The notes under the pieces were generated by a model. That model made no database searches, was not told the origin of the DNA, and worked only from the letters and a program-made list of their open reading frames with translations. The position numbers were made by a program, and so were the translations under genes. Shown here one piece after another: positions 43,660-53,880 of a stretch of 64,000 nucleotides of DNA. How positions within the stretch are numbered: the stretch's first letter is position 1; the number at the start of each line of letters is the position of its first letter. The DNA comes from Anisodus tanguticus. Its lineage: Eukaryota > Streptophyta > Magnoliopsida > Solanales > Solanaceae. The stretch covers positions 29,886,001-29,950,000 of the forward strand of contig CM067539.1 of assembly GCA_034509755.1 (NCBI GenBank), in the 5' to 3' direction.

Positions 43660-44027
43660 GCGTTATCAATGGAGAAGAAATTAATGATCTTCTGAAGGAT
43701 ATTCCAGAAGACGCCCAGAAGGCAAGAATCCTCGATGCTTTACTCAAAGCTCAAGAAAGGGACAAGATGCCCCGAAAGATCAAATCTCGCATTGATCCTC
43801 CGTATAATTTCACGGAGATATTGACTGATTTGCAGAAAAGGAGAAGTGGTGGCAATATCCTGACAACTCAGCAATTGAAAGAAGAGATTCATGATCTCAA
43901 GGTTGAAATAACCCATCTCCACAAAAATTATGGTGGATTGGAAAATAGAATTGCTCTGTTAGAACAAATCTCTTATGAAGAGAAGGAACCTGAGAATCTC
44001 CATACCAAACAAATCGGAAAGTATTAA
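43563..44027 (+). pseudogene. Pararetroviral polymerase N-terminal part, forward copy
   Basis: This frame overlaps the coat frame by about 100 bases, in a different reading phase. The overlap also exists in the inverted copy, so it is probably a genuine viral feature. It contains IDPPYNFTEILTDLQKRRSG and a coiled-coil segment (LKEEIHDLKVEITHLHKNYG). It ends prematurely because about 207 bases containing the protease active site are deleted at about 44008. Confidence 0.75.
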
Positions 44028-44063
44028 ATGACTTCGGTGTCTCCTAAAAATTGTCTTGCGCAT

Positions 44064-44839
44064 GGATCTTATTTCATGATAAGATGTAAGGGATTTCATC
44101 CATATTCAAGCTTTAAATAGTACTATGCATATAAGATTTGACCATGTCAAATACCAGTACGTTATCTATTCACCAGTCCTGAACTGTAGCTCAAGAAAAT
44201 GCCATAACGCCTATCCTCGGTTGCGGCTAAGTATGAGCAAATGTACGGACATCTTTAAGAATAGCCTACCCAAGTATTAACATGACTCACAGTGCTATGT
44301 ACTGCTTTAGAACTTGAATCTGAAATCTAAAACCTTACATCTTTAAATCATATTCTCAAAGCATTCTTAGACAGTATAGGCTATTAGCCTATCATATGAA
44401 CAAAATAAAAAATTAAAGGGAAAGAGAGATATACCGAAACGGAGCCAAGAACACGAGAGTTTAGCCAATTCCAATCTTATTTATTGAAAGGAGAATTTAC
44501 AAAGCTCGATTTTCTCTTTTTTCTGATCCCTATACAAATGAATGAAGTCCCCTTTTATAGACGAAGGCGGACTTGAACAAAGATTACAATTTACATAATT
44601 AACAGTAAAATGAATCTAAATTATTACAAAAGGACAAACTACTTTGCGGAAAGTAAACAACTTTACATAAAGTAAGATAAGATTCCCGACACACGTCGCT
44701 TTCTTATCTTTGAAAAAGAAAAAAGTAAAAGAAAACAAACGACTTTTCATAAAGTCGGAATAAACTTTTAATAAAGTTTGAATAGTGGCCGAATATGACC
44801 TTCATTTGATGACTTTGTCGGGACATGGGTCCCTCTGCT
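44064..44839 (-). promoter_or_regulatory. Viral intergenic region: promoter, poly(A) signal and leader
   Basis: Downstream of the last ORF the minus strand shows a TATA box (CTATAAAAGG at 44552-44560) and then an AATAAA poly(A) signal at 44480-44485, about 70 bases later. This close spacing of start and poly(A) signal is typical of the pregenomic RNA promoter of caulimovirids. A long non-coding leader follows down to 44064, with a near-perfect palindrome 'taggctattagccta' at about 44378. No clear tRNA-Met primer site is visible in the leader. Confidence 0.7.
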
Positions 44840-46214
44840 TTATTCGTCCATTTTTTCTTTGCCGCGTGAAGATTTGTCTTCCTGTCGGGCTTTGGATTTT
44901 TCTTTGACAACTTCGATTAAGCCATCGAATAGGTTTGTTGTTGATGGATGATAAGAATAATCTTCTTCATCCTGTGAGTCTTGGAATAGTCCGTCGTCTT
45001 GGGCTTCTCTCATTGAGGCAGTTGATGTCTCCGAATAAGGATTTTCATCAATCTTTTTAGCAAAATTCTTTACAAAATCTACCTTAATTTTATCAAGATA
45101 GGCAGTCATAAGTTCTTCCTCCGAAGCATGAGGATTTTTTAACTTAATAGATTTCTCTAATCTAGAGAAGATGGAGTCATCGTCCTTTGATTCAGTCTTG
45201 ATCCGGTGAATTGTTTTAAGACTTTTTAATAAGGAAGTAATTTCTCCCTCAAGTTCCCATCCATAAGTTCGGGTAGTATTTTTTGGATCCTTGTCTAGTA
45301 ATTTAGACCAGAATTTACTGAGAAATTTTCTCTTAAGACATAATATGCCTTGCTGGTTTCTTCCTGCTTCGGGAATCCATTTCCAGATCCATGGGGTTCT
45401 GGTCTGCAAAAGGAACATTAGTGATGCCGATCCTTCGACATAGTCAGAAGGGTTTTCCGGCGTGACATATGGTGTCAAATGAATCCATTCCTTATAATAA
45501 TCCATATAAGGGGCTGGTAGGATTTGAATTTCAGGTCCGATGATATTCCACCAAGGGAAGATCCAGCCTGGTAATAACAATCCATTTTGACTTGTTTTGA
45601 AAATGTCTGGATTTAATTTAATCCACCATGTATGACCATGTTTTTTGTTTTCATAAATAAAAACATACGTGAAGGCATCAATATAATCATAGTAATTGAA
45701 AGCCAACCGAATATCGGTTCTTGGAATTATGAATTCCTTGGATCGGAATGGGCTGATTCCCCATTCATAAGGAGATATAATCTTCTTCAAATAGAGCTTA
45801 GAATAACTCTTTTCTACTCCAGGTTTATGTTCTGGGTAGGATGTAATATCAGCTGTGCTTGTAGCTGTGAGGATGTATTCATAGTACATCCTGTTCTTCC
45901 CTTCTTGGAAAGGGTGGTAGAAATTTTCTACGTATCGATTCAATAAGAATCCAAGGGTCATTCAGATTATTTTTATCTTTATGAGTAAGCAAGAGAATAG
46001 TCTCTTCATTAGGATGAACCAAATATTGGTTTCTGTCTTCTTCTTGTTGTAACAACTTTTGGGCATATGAGCCCTGTTGGCTAGAGGAAGCTTGTTCCAC
46101 TAGCTTGACCTTAGGAATAGTCCTTGGGTCATTTCTGCCTCTGCCTCGGCCACGATCTCCGCGACCTCTTCCCTTGCTCCTATTAGGAGTGGGAGGTGTC
46201 CATTGTGGACGCAT
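44840..46214 (-). pseudogene. Viral last ORF (transactivator position)
   Basis: The N-terminal piece 45879-46214 starts at an ATG (46214) with a Pro/Arg/Gly-rich segment (RSKGRGRGDRGRGRGRN). The main piece 44840-45961 is an uninterrupted 373-codon frame in another phase. The two overlap by about 80 bases, where a single indel has probably shifted the frame. The C-terminus is acidic and then Lys-rich. Its position after RNase H is where the inclusion-body/transactivator gene of several caulimovirids lies, but I see no diagnostic motif. Confidence 0.6.
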
Positions 46215-46216
46215 AC

Positions 46217-47230
46217 CTAATCCTGCAAAAATTCACGTGTAAGAAAGTCAGGTAGTGAATTATTTTCACCTTTTAGGTATTGAATCTCAAAATCAAATGG
46301 GGCCAAATGGGCCTGCCATCGGGCAAACATTTGCTTGGACACATCATGTTTAAAATCTTTTTTGAACATGAATTTGGCTGCATTACAGTCTGTTCTAATC
46401 AAGAATTAGAATTATAAAGATCATCCTGAAATTTTAGAACGCATTTTACTATTGCAAGAATTTCTTTAGCAACAGTAGCGTAATTCTTTTGACTAGGGGA
46501 CCATTTTCTAGAATAATATCGATAAGATATTCCTGTTTAGTCTGGGGATTAATCTGCTTAAGAATTCCTCCATAACCGATATCAGAAGCATCTGTCTCAA
46601 TTATTTTTCCCCAATTTGGGTTAGTAAGCATAAGACATGGCAAAGCTTGAACGATCTTCTTAATCTTTCTTGACTGCCTCAGTATGAACATCGGTCCAGG
46701 GACCGGCACATTTCTTTAGTCTTTCATATAAAACAGCTGCGTGAGTAGACAAATTCTTATAATAGGGAGTAATATAATTAAGGCTGCCTAAGAACCTTTG
46801 TAACTGGGTTTTGTCCAGAAGTTCATCAGGAAATTTAGAGGCAAATTCGATACTTTTGTGAATTGGGATAATATTCCCATTATCAATATTATGACCAAGA
46901 AATCTTATCTTAGTTTGGAAAATACTCATCTTTGGTTTTGAAATAACTAAACCATTAGAAATAATAATTTTCTTAAAAATGTCAAGATGCTTAATATGCT
47001 CTTGAACAATTTTTGAATAAACTAAAATATCATCGATATAAACAATGATAAACCCACTATAAGGGGTAAAGATGTCATTCATGACATGTTGGAATTTTGA
47101 CGGGGCATTCTTTAGTCCGAAAGGCATGACATTCCATTCATAATGGCCGAATGGAACCGTAAAAGCCGTCTTGTACCTATCAGGTTCATGTACCTGTATT
47201 TTCCAAAATCTTGATTTCAAATCAAATTTG
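46217..47230 (-). pseudogene. Viral reverse transcriptase core and RNase H
   Basis: Frame 46660-47220 covers the RT palm with PFGLKNAPSKFQHVMN and the catalytic YIDD in FIIVYIDDILVYSK. A frameshift at about 46690 leads to 46449-46709 (RNase H start, IIETDASDIGYGGILKQ with the first Asp). After another break, 46217-46402 has the RNase H end, FARWQAHLAPFDFEIQYLKG. The upstream half is cut off by a stop at about 47245. Confidence 0.82.
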
Positions 47231-47244
47231 GAAAAGACGTTAGA

Positions 47245-48447
47245 TTAATACAATCTGTCCAATAAATCTTTTTTATTGGGAATGGGATATCTGATCCACT
47301 GTAACACCTTATTTAGGGGTTTGTAGTTAATAACCAGTCTAGGAACTCCTCGTTCTTTTCCTGAATGTTTATTAACATAAAAAGTTGTGCAGCTCCATGG
47401 GGAGTTTGAAGGTCTAATAAGCTTTTTATCTATTAGGGAAGCAATTTCCTTCTTGTAAATTTCCAGATATTCCTTGTTCATTTGGCAGGGTCTGGCTTTA
47501 GTAGGAATGTCCTGTTCTTTGAATTCTTCTTCATAGGGAAGTTTGACGATATGCTTTTTCCTGTTCCAAAAAGCTGTTGGGAGATCATCACAGATAGAAA
47601 TAGCAAAATCATTACTTATTCCTTTGATCTTATCCTGCAATTTAGGATTTGTTAGCTGGTTTTCAATATTGTAAACCACAAGTTCTTGCTGCAGATAGTC
47701 CAGATGCTGCTGTTTATTCTGCACAAGATTAACAAAGCTGATAGTCTTATAAGAATCTATCCATGGGAAAGTAATCTGCTTTCCTTCATGTGTTCCTGAA
47801 AAACCTTTCTCAGTAACATTGTTAAGGGGCATTAATCCATTAATGAACGGGATGCCTAAGATAATATCATTAGTAAGGTTTTTTACTAAAGTAAAGGAAT
47901 GTTCAATGCAAACCTTGTTATGGTAGATATATGCACAAGATAATTTGTAGGAGACACCGAAGTCATTTCCGTCCGCTCCAGATACTTTCCGATTTGTTTT
48001 GGTAAAGTATTTTGTAGGAATTAGTCCTTCCCTGATGCAATTAACATCTACTCCAGAATCAATTAATGTCGGAATATTTTTGAAGATAGCTCCACCTTTG
48101 ATTAACAAGGTGATATGAGTGATCCATCTTTGGCGTGTAATGACGCTAACTACTCCTGCAGGTTCTCCATCATTATCATACGAAGTTCCTGGCTCGTCGA
48201 TAATAGGGGTATGGAGATTCTCAGGTTCCTTCTCTTCATAAGAGATTTGTTCTAACAGAGCAATTCTGTTTTCCAATCCACCATAATTTTTGTGGAGATG
48301 GGTTATTTCAACCTTGAGATCATGAATCTCTTCTTTCAATTGCTGAGTTGTCAGGATATTGAAACCGCTTCTCTTTTTCTGCAAATCAATCAATATCTCC
48401 GAGAAATTATACGGAGGATCAATGCGAGATTTGATCTTTCGGGGCAT
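47245..48447 (-). pseudogene. Viral protease and N-terminal reverse transcriptase
   Basis: A 400-codon frame. The coiled-coil segment is near residues 25-55, and the aspartic protease motif LIDSGVDVNCI (DSG) is at about residue 128. The RT opening follows with KKLIRPSNSPWSCTTFYVNK and GVPRLVINYKPLNKVLQWIR. It ends at an in-frame TAA in the RT fingers. Upstream, an in-frame TAG at about 48460 separates it from the start of the polymerase gene in the coat overlap. Confidence 0.82.
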
Positions 48448-48554
48448 CTTGTCCCTTTCCTAAGCTTTGAGTAAGGCATCGAGGATTCTTGCCTTTTGGG
48501 CGTCTTCCGGAATATCCTTCAGAAGATCATTAATTTCTTCTCCATTGATAACGC

Positions 48555-50015
48555 TTACATTGAAGATGGATAATTGAGCTTGGAGTTTATAAAACTCATC
48601 CTCTGTATTTTCCTCCTTCTCTTTCTGGCAGCTTTTGGAGGTACATACACAAGAATCACTCTCCTTAGAGGAGGATGAATACGGATCCTCGAATCCGAGG
48701 TAATGGAATTATCCGATTCATCAGAATCGTCGGAGGGGATCATGATTTTCATTAAGGCATCTTTGATGTTTTCATCAATTTTGAGTGCCTTTATCTTGTC
48801 GGCCTTCTTTTTCTTACACATATTGGCGTAATGGCCCACTTCTCCACACGCATAGCAAGTTATGGTTTTGGTTGTCCTTTTCTTTGGGACATAGCCTTTC
48901 TTTTGATTCCTGGCCCTTTGCTTTGCAGCTTTCTTTTTGTATGGGGCCGCTTTGTACTTTTCATAGTACTCCTTTTTATGTGGTTTGACCACGTGTTTCC
49001 TCTTTTTTCCTGTTTTCTGGGCAGGGGTAGGTTCGTCCATTGCGAACTGTTGGCAGAATTCTCCCAACTGGGTCTTCTCAGTGAGTCTCTGCTTCTTCAA
49101 TTGTCGCTGTAATTTAATATCATTGCATAAGGCTAGGCCTTCTTCTGTACACTTGCTAATAAGCATACCGTAGGAAAACATATCCCACGGTATTTGGGAG
49201 TCAGAGGAATCAACCCTTAGGGTCCTCTTTACTCTTTCAGCAAAAAGCGGTGGGAGACCATCAATGAATCTGGCCTTCCAGAAGCGATCACTTACTTCAA
49301 GGAGATTATAAACCCTGCTTAGGAAAATATCCTTGTACCACCTAAAGGAGGTTAGGGTAGGACATCTATGATTTTGAAAAAGTATCCTGATATTATCATA
49401 ATTTATAGAATAATTTCCTGTAAAATGATCCAAAATGGTTAGGATAAGGGTATAAATCGAATTAGGGACTTGAACATTACCCTCCTATTTTACAGAGTTT
49501 GTAATCTGCATCTTTTGCTCCGGTGAGAGATAATTATCCCACCATGCCTTGAGTTGTCCTGTAAATCTAACACAGATCATCTTAGTTATACTAATTTCTG
49601 TTTGGTTATTACCTTTTGCAGCTGCAGCATACATGAGCATTTTGTGGCAAGTCCTGAAGATCTGGGTTTCCGCGCCACCATCAATATTCCACTCAATGAT
49701 CTCAGTACCAGTATAAGCGGCAGGATCATTCTTCCATGCTCCTTCTTCAAGCAGGACATCCATAGGAGTGGGTCTCGGATAATAATAATTTTCCGAGCTG
49801 ACTTTGGGTGTCCAATTACTCCCTCTCTTCATGGCAACAATATGATCCTTGCTGCTGGTTGTTGTGTCTTTGGTATTGACCATTCCTATCACAGATCTGG
49901 ACGTTGAAGTTTTATCTGGTGATATTTTCATTTTATCACTCAATTGGGATATCAAGTTTTCGATATCTTTTGACAAAGGATTTTCCTGATTTTTTGCCAG
50001 GGTTATTCCTTCCAT
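48555..50015 (-). pseudogene. Viral coat protein, inverted copy
   Basis: Frame 49485-50015 (N-terminal and core) ends at a TAG at about 49484. Reading resumes in 48555-49433 (VKRTLRVDSSDSQIPW, the basic stretch, and an intact CCHC finger CYACGEVGHYANMC). A one-base deletion in the acidic tail at about 48693 changes the last 45 residues. The stop codons differ in position from those in the forward copy. Confidence 0.8.
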
Positions 50016-50623
50016 GGATGCAGGGGGATGTTGGCAGCAGCCTCCAATGGTGATGGAGCCTTTTTTGCTCTTTCCTCTGCAATCAATTTTGTCCTCTGCG
50101 CCTCAATAAGGCAGCTGAGCCTGTCGACCTTATTGTGTAATAAAGTCATCTGTTCTCCAAGGATTTTTAGACACATATTAGTGCTATTACCCTGTTTGTA
50201 AAGATTGTTCCAGTTGTCGGCATTGAGAACACTCTGTAACATCTTTAGATAAGGTTGGGCTTGTAAATCATGGTTACTGATATCCTTTTTTAATGAAAAG
50301 GGTTCATCCGGAGGTTATAGACTCTTGAGAACCTTCTTCGAGTCTAAGTGCCACTGCCTTTCTATAATATTGATATTAGGCAAAGCATAATCTTCAACAA
50401 ACCAATTAGCAAAATATTTAAAATCTTGTTTGGTCTGTAATTCACCGTAAAATTGTTCTGTAATCTCCTCCTGCTCTTCTTTTGTAAAAAAAGTTTGAAA
50501 CCAATTACGGAAAAGCGAGTAATCAGAACTGTTAAAATTATTTTCAATCAATTTGCGTAAGTCAGAATCAGGAGCATAATTCAGACCGCAGTAATAAGGA
50601 TCATTAGGATAATCAACCTTCAT
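50003..50623 (-). pseudogene. Viral small ORF and coat N-terminal region, inverted copy
   Basis: Frame 50315-50623 starts at an ATG (50623), about 10 bases inside the movement-protein ORF end, so the two ORFs overlap slightly. It is stopped by a TAA at about 50317, where the forward copy stays open. The same frame region continues as 50003-50242. No domain is recognised in it. Confidence 0.7.
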
Positions 50624-51674
50624 GGAAATAATCCGTATAATCAGAATTGCTATTTTCTGCTGGAATTTCAGCAGGAATCTGGTTTTCGACCTTTATTTTG
50701 TCAACCTTTTCCTCCCGAGAATTTTCTGAGGGGGTGTTAACTCTGTAAAGATCTTCATCTGCTTGAGACATAGAGGCTCTAGCAACAGATGCACCAGCAG
50801 TGTCATCCAAATGGGATAGATAATAATGGGATGACAAAGATCTACCTATTCTAGGTTGTTTAGAAAACTGAAGGCGAATACTACCGTCAGTAGTCTGGAC
50901 CACATGAGCGATCTGGGAATCTATCCTGGGGTGTACTGGGATAGCCTTCTCTATTAGCCAATCTTCGGGATAATGGATTTCATCCCAGCTGATAGGTCTC
51001 CTGGTTGTAATTTTAGACCTTTTGGCTAAGTTAGTCTCAATCAAGACTGTCTGCCTATTTCTCTTGTCGTCCATGATTCTACAATTAGGATTCATGGTAT
51101 CTAACACACGGAAATAAACACGATAACAGATACTCATAACTTCTGTTTCAGGCATGTAATTATACCCATTATCTTTCACATATAAAGTTAAAGCATGCAG
51201 TATATTAGGATCAGACAAAGATAAAGTAAGATTAGGTCTGACATTAAAATATACTGGGCCGTAGGCTAAGCTTGACTGCATCGCACTCATAAGAGATTGT
51301 TTCCAGTTTAAGTTCCTGGCATCTCTTAGAACAGTCATAAAGCTTTTCGGCAATCCTTCTAAGGTAAGAGGTTTAAAAGCAATTTGCACTAAACCAATAT
51401 GCAGAAATTTGTAATGCATTTTTTGATATCTATCAATATCATAATCAGAAAATAACTGAATAGTTTTTTCCTGGTTATCCATTTGGACCGATTCTTCTAT
51501 CGTCTTTATTATATGACGATTTCGAAGGTTTTCGAAAATGCCGAAATTATAAATTTCTTTTGTGGCAACAAATGGAATAGTCCATTTGTTTAAAGCATCA
51601 AGCTGTGTCGGAAGTTCATATTCTTCCGTCCTAGCGTTCTTAACACTATGTTTATAGTTCCTGAAAATATTCAT
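50613..51674 (-). CDS. Viral movement protein
   Basis: An uninterrupted 353-codon frame starting at an ATG (51674), the first gene after the leader. Its centre resembles the 30K superfamily of plant virus movement proteins, with the region around VYFNVRPNLTLSLSD in the middle third. These proteins open plasmodesmata for cell-to-cell spread. It is the only viral gene here without visible damage. The forward copy keeps only its last 50 or so bases. The movement assignment rests on gene order and general similarity. Confidence 0.65.
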   Translation of the reverse strand: MNIFRNYKHSVKNARTEEYELPTQLDALNKWTIPFVATKEIYNFGIFENLRNRHIIKTIEESVQMDNQEKTIQLFSDYDIDRYQKMHYKFLHIGLVQIAFKPLTLEGLPKSFMTVLRDARNLNWKQSLMSAMQSSLAYGPVYFNVRPNLTLSLSDPNILHALTLYVKDNGYNYMPETEVMSICYRVYFRVLDTMNPNCRIMDDKRNRQTVLIETNLAKRSKITTRRPISWDEIHYPEDWLIEKAIPVHPRIDSQIAHVVQTTDGSIRLQFSKQPRIGRSLSSHYYLSHLDDTAGASVARASMSQADEDLYRVNTPSENSREEKVDKIKVENQIPAEIPAENSNSDYTDYFHEG

Positions 51675-51726
51675 ATTTTATGAAATACTGTCTATGAATA
51701 CTCATCAAGTATGGCATGACCGATTT

Positions 51727-52619
51727 ATTCAGTCGTATCGGCATGGCCCCACCGATTTATTTTCGATCGGAGCATCAAGTAGCGCAACCCGATATATATA
51801 TTAAAATTTTCGATGAAGCGGTGTCGGATGACACCTTTTGCCATAAGGTGTGTCTGCCCTAGTATGCGCCTATACACTTACATTAAAATAGTATTGAACA
51901 ATAGCATTCAAGTCATTTAACACATTCCCTCCTGGTAGTAGGGTGGCGGGAAGAGAGAAAAAAAAAAAGAAAAAGAAAAAGGGAAGAGGAGATGGTGATG
52001 GAGGTGATGATTATAATAATGATGGGGAGAAAAGATGAAAGAGGAAGAAATGTTGATTGGTGGAAGAGGTAGTGGCTAGGAAAAGAAAGGAGGAACAAAA
52101 AGAATTTAAGAACTCAAAATTTGGAAGAAGGGCCAAATTATGTTAAGGGTTCAAATTTGTCCTTTGTTTAAAAAATTAATTCTTAATTATGGGACATGTG
52201 ACATCATCAGGTGCTAAGCTTTCTTCTTTTAAAAATAAGGACAAATGTTAAGAGTTTCACATCGAAAATGTAATGAAACATGTACTTCTTATATGAACTT
52301 AGACAATTCTCACCCTACAAGCTAGCTTTTGGAGTTGAGTTATGTAAATAATGAATCTTGGACCTAACTCAATCCTAAAAACTAGTTTGTAGGGTGAGGA
52401 TTGTCCAAGTCCATTTAAGGAGTTTATATTCTCATTTCATTTTCGATGTGAAACTCTTAACAACAAATTTAATTTATTTTAATAACGGCAGAGACATATT
52501 TAACCTCAATTATTAATGAAGAATAAATTACTCCATTACATTTAATTCAGAGATAAATATACCATTTATCCTTGAAAGAAAGAGGAAATAAACATCTCGC
52601 TGGAAGTTCAAGTTATCCA
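51727..52619 (+). repeat. Host duplication flanking the viral block, right copy
   Basis: A direct copy of 40724-41606. The left edge abuts viral DNA at 'ccgattt'. At the right edge the sequence continues into unique DNA ('tctcttttagcc'), which is presumably the original host continuation. Confidence 0.9.
52246..52462. mobile_element. Palindromic TG...CA element, right copy
   Basis: The same 217-bp element as at 41233, with the same acaaa flanks (52241-52245 and 52463-52467). It was duplicated together with the surrounding host DNA, so it was present before the viral insertion. Confidence 0.65.
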
Positions 52620-52795
52620 TCTCTTTTAGCCAAAAAGTAGAGCCGTAGGTGACAATAGCTGATTTATTTTACCTTTGTTCCTTTTCTTTATTTTACCCCC
52701 CAAAATTGACTCCCTAATTCCCGGTTGAAATAATGGGGGGCTTAATCAAATAAATATTTACTTTTTCTTCCATGAAATTGACACTTAGCCGTAAC

Positions 52796-53035
52796 CGTTG
52801 AGAATATAATCAAATATTAAAAGTGTATTCTATCTAAAAGCACACACTTCAATATGATATCAAAGCAGGCCAAAGGTCTTGGGATCGAACCTCACCGCCA
52901 CCCATTATCAAAAAGAATTTTCACGTGCTTGGACCATGAAAAAAAATCAGATCAGTGAGGAGGCGTGTTGAGAATATAATTAAATATTAAAAGTGTGTTC
53001 TATCTAAAAATTTAAAATGGTCACACACTTCAATT
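52796..53035 (+). mobile_element. TRIM (miniature LTR retrotransposon, 240 bp)
   Basis: Two LTR-like repeats (52796-52854 and 52966-53035) share 'ttgagaatataat' and 'aagtgt(a/g)ttctatctaaaa', and both end near 'cacacacttcaat'. After the first comes TGATATCAAAGCAGGC (52855-52870), a decayed tRNA-Met primer site, and before the second a purine-rich GTGAGGAGGCG. Exact 5-bp duplications gtaac lie at 52791-52795 and 53036-53040. No coding capacity. Confidence 0.82.
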
Positions 53036-53639
53036 GTAACCATCACTGGAAATCTTCTAGAGGGATAAGTGTGTCATGTTACATCAAACATTTCCACTTT
53101 TCAAAAAGAGCTAACAACTCAAGCAAAACCATGATCACATGCTTAACCATTTCAGCCTAGCAATTACGTTATTTAGGGCTCGTTTGGTATGCTGTATAAG
53201 ACAATTGATCATGGTATAAAAGTCTCATGCTTTCATCCGGTGTTTGGTTGTGTTGGAAATTAGCCTTTGGCGGGAGTTGCGACCGACCAACTTTAACGGC
53301 TTAAACACTAGTGTTACGTATGTTGGAGAATCCGGTTCTTCACACATGCATGATGTACTAAGTACGTAGATAACCGTAGGGCCAAGAATCGTCAAATTTC
53401 ATTGAGAAATGAAAGAGATATTGGTTCACGAAGTAAGGTGTTTGAAGCATGGAAAAGTGTGGTGTGTGATCAATTCTCCCTCATCGGTAGAGGAAGAAAG
53501 AATTGTTGTGTATATAATACTTGAAATTGGTTTGGGGTTTGGGACCCCAAGGGGTATCCCATGTGTTTAAAGGAGGGAGGACCTAGATGTGCTTCGGTTC
53601 AAGTAAAGACCACACGCGCGCCGCCGCCGCCCGCCCGTC

Positions 53640-53700
53640 CGGTCCGGTCACGGGTCACGGGTCACGGGCCGTGGGCTGTGGGCTGTGGGCTGTGGGCCTT
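53640..53700. repeat. Short GC-rich tandem repeats in the solo LTR
   Basis: 'cacgggt' occurs three times in a row, followed by four copies of 'gtgggct' or close variants. Confidence 0.85.
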
Positions 53701-53784
53701 CTGATATTATCTTTTTGGGCCGAAAAACTTTGCCGAAGTACGCGTTTGATCCCGAAGTTTCGGATGTGCGCTTGGACCAGAATT

Positions 53785-53880
53785 CTTTCGGATGTACAGT
53801 TTAGTCCCTGAAGTTTCAAAATGTACAGTTCGGTCCCTGAAGTTTCAAGATGTACAGTTTGGTCCCCGAAGTTTTTCAGA
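53785..53880. repeat. 30-bp tandem repeat in the solo LTR
   Basis: Three copies of 'atgtacagttyggtcccYgaagttt', with period close to 30. Confidence 0.85.

Larger units (their letters stand above)
41604..44063 (+). mobile_element. Endogenous pararetrovirus, partial forward copy (2.5 kb)
   Basis: A caulimovirid segment running from the 3' end of the movement-protein gene through the coat region to the start of the polymerase gene. It is collinear with the inverted copy at 44064-51726 and very similar to it. It starts at the edge of the host duplication, where 'cca' is common to host and virus. It ends at about 44063, where it meets the leader of the inverted copy. Internal deletions of about 75, about 207 and 12 bases are visible against the other copy. 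Genus not determined; a solendovirus-like virus is plausible. Confidence 0.85.
44064..51726 (-). mobile_element. Endogenous pararetrovirus, nearly genome-length inverted copy (7.7 kb)
   Basis: On the minus strand it holds, in order, movement protein, small ORF, coat protein, protease-reverse transcriptase-RNase H, a last ORF, and an intergenic region with TATA box and poly(A) signal leading into a leader. Its total length (about 7.66 kb) is close to that of complete caulimovirid genomes (7-8 kb), so this is one circular genome opened just upstream of the movement gene. Several stops and frameshifts inactivate coat and polymerase. Confidence 0.88.

Noticed and set aside
44140..44165. tRNA-Met primer site in the viral leader
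   Set aside because: The minus strand has TGGTATTTGACA, which shares only TGGTAT and a few further bases with the expected site; too weak to call.
45632..45946. Plus-strand open frame opposite the last viral ORF
   Set aside because: It is a shadow of the 373-codon frame on the other strand.
49554..49907. Plus-strand open frame opposite the viral coat gene
   Set aside because: The same shadow occurs in the forward copy on the other strand, as expected for a complement of coding sequence.
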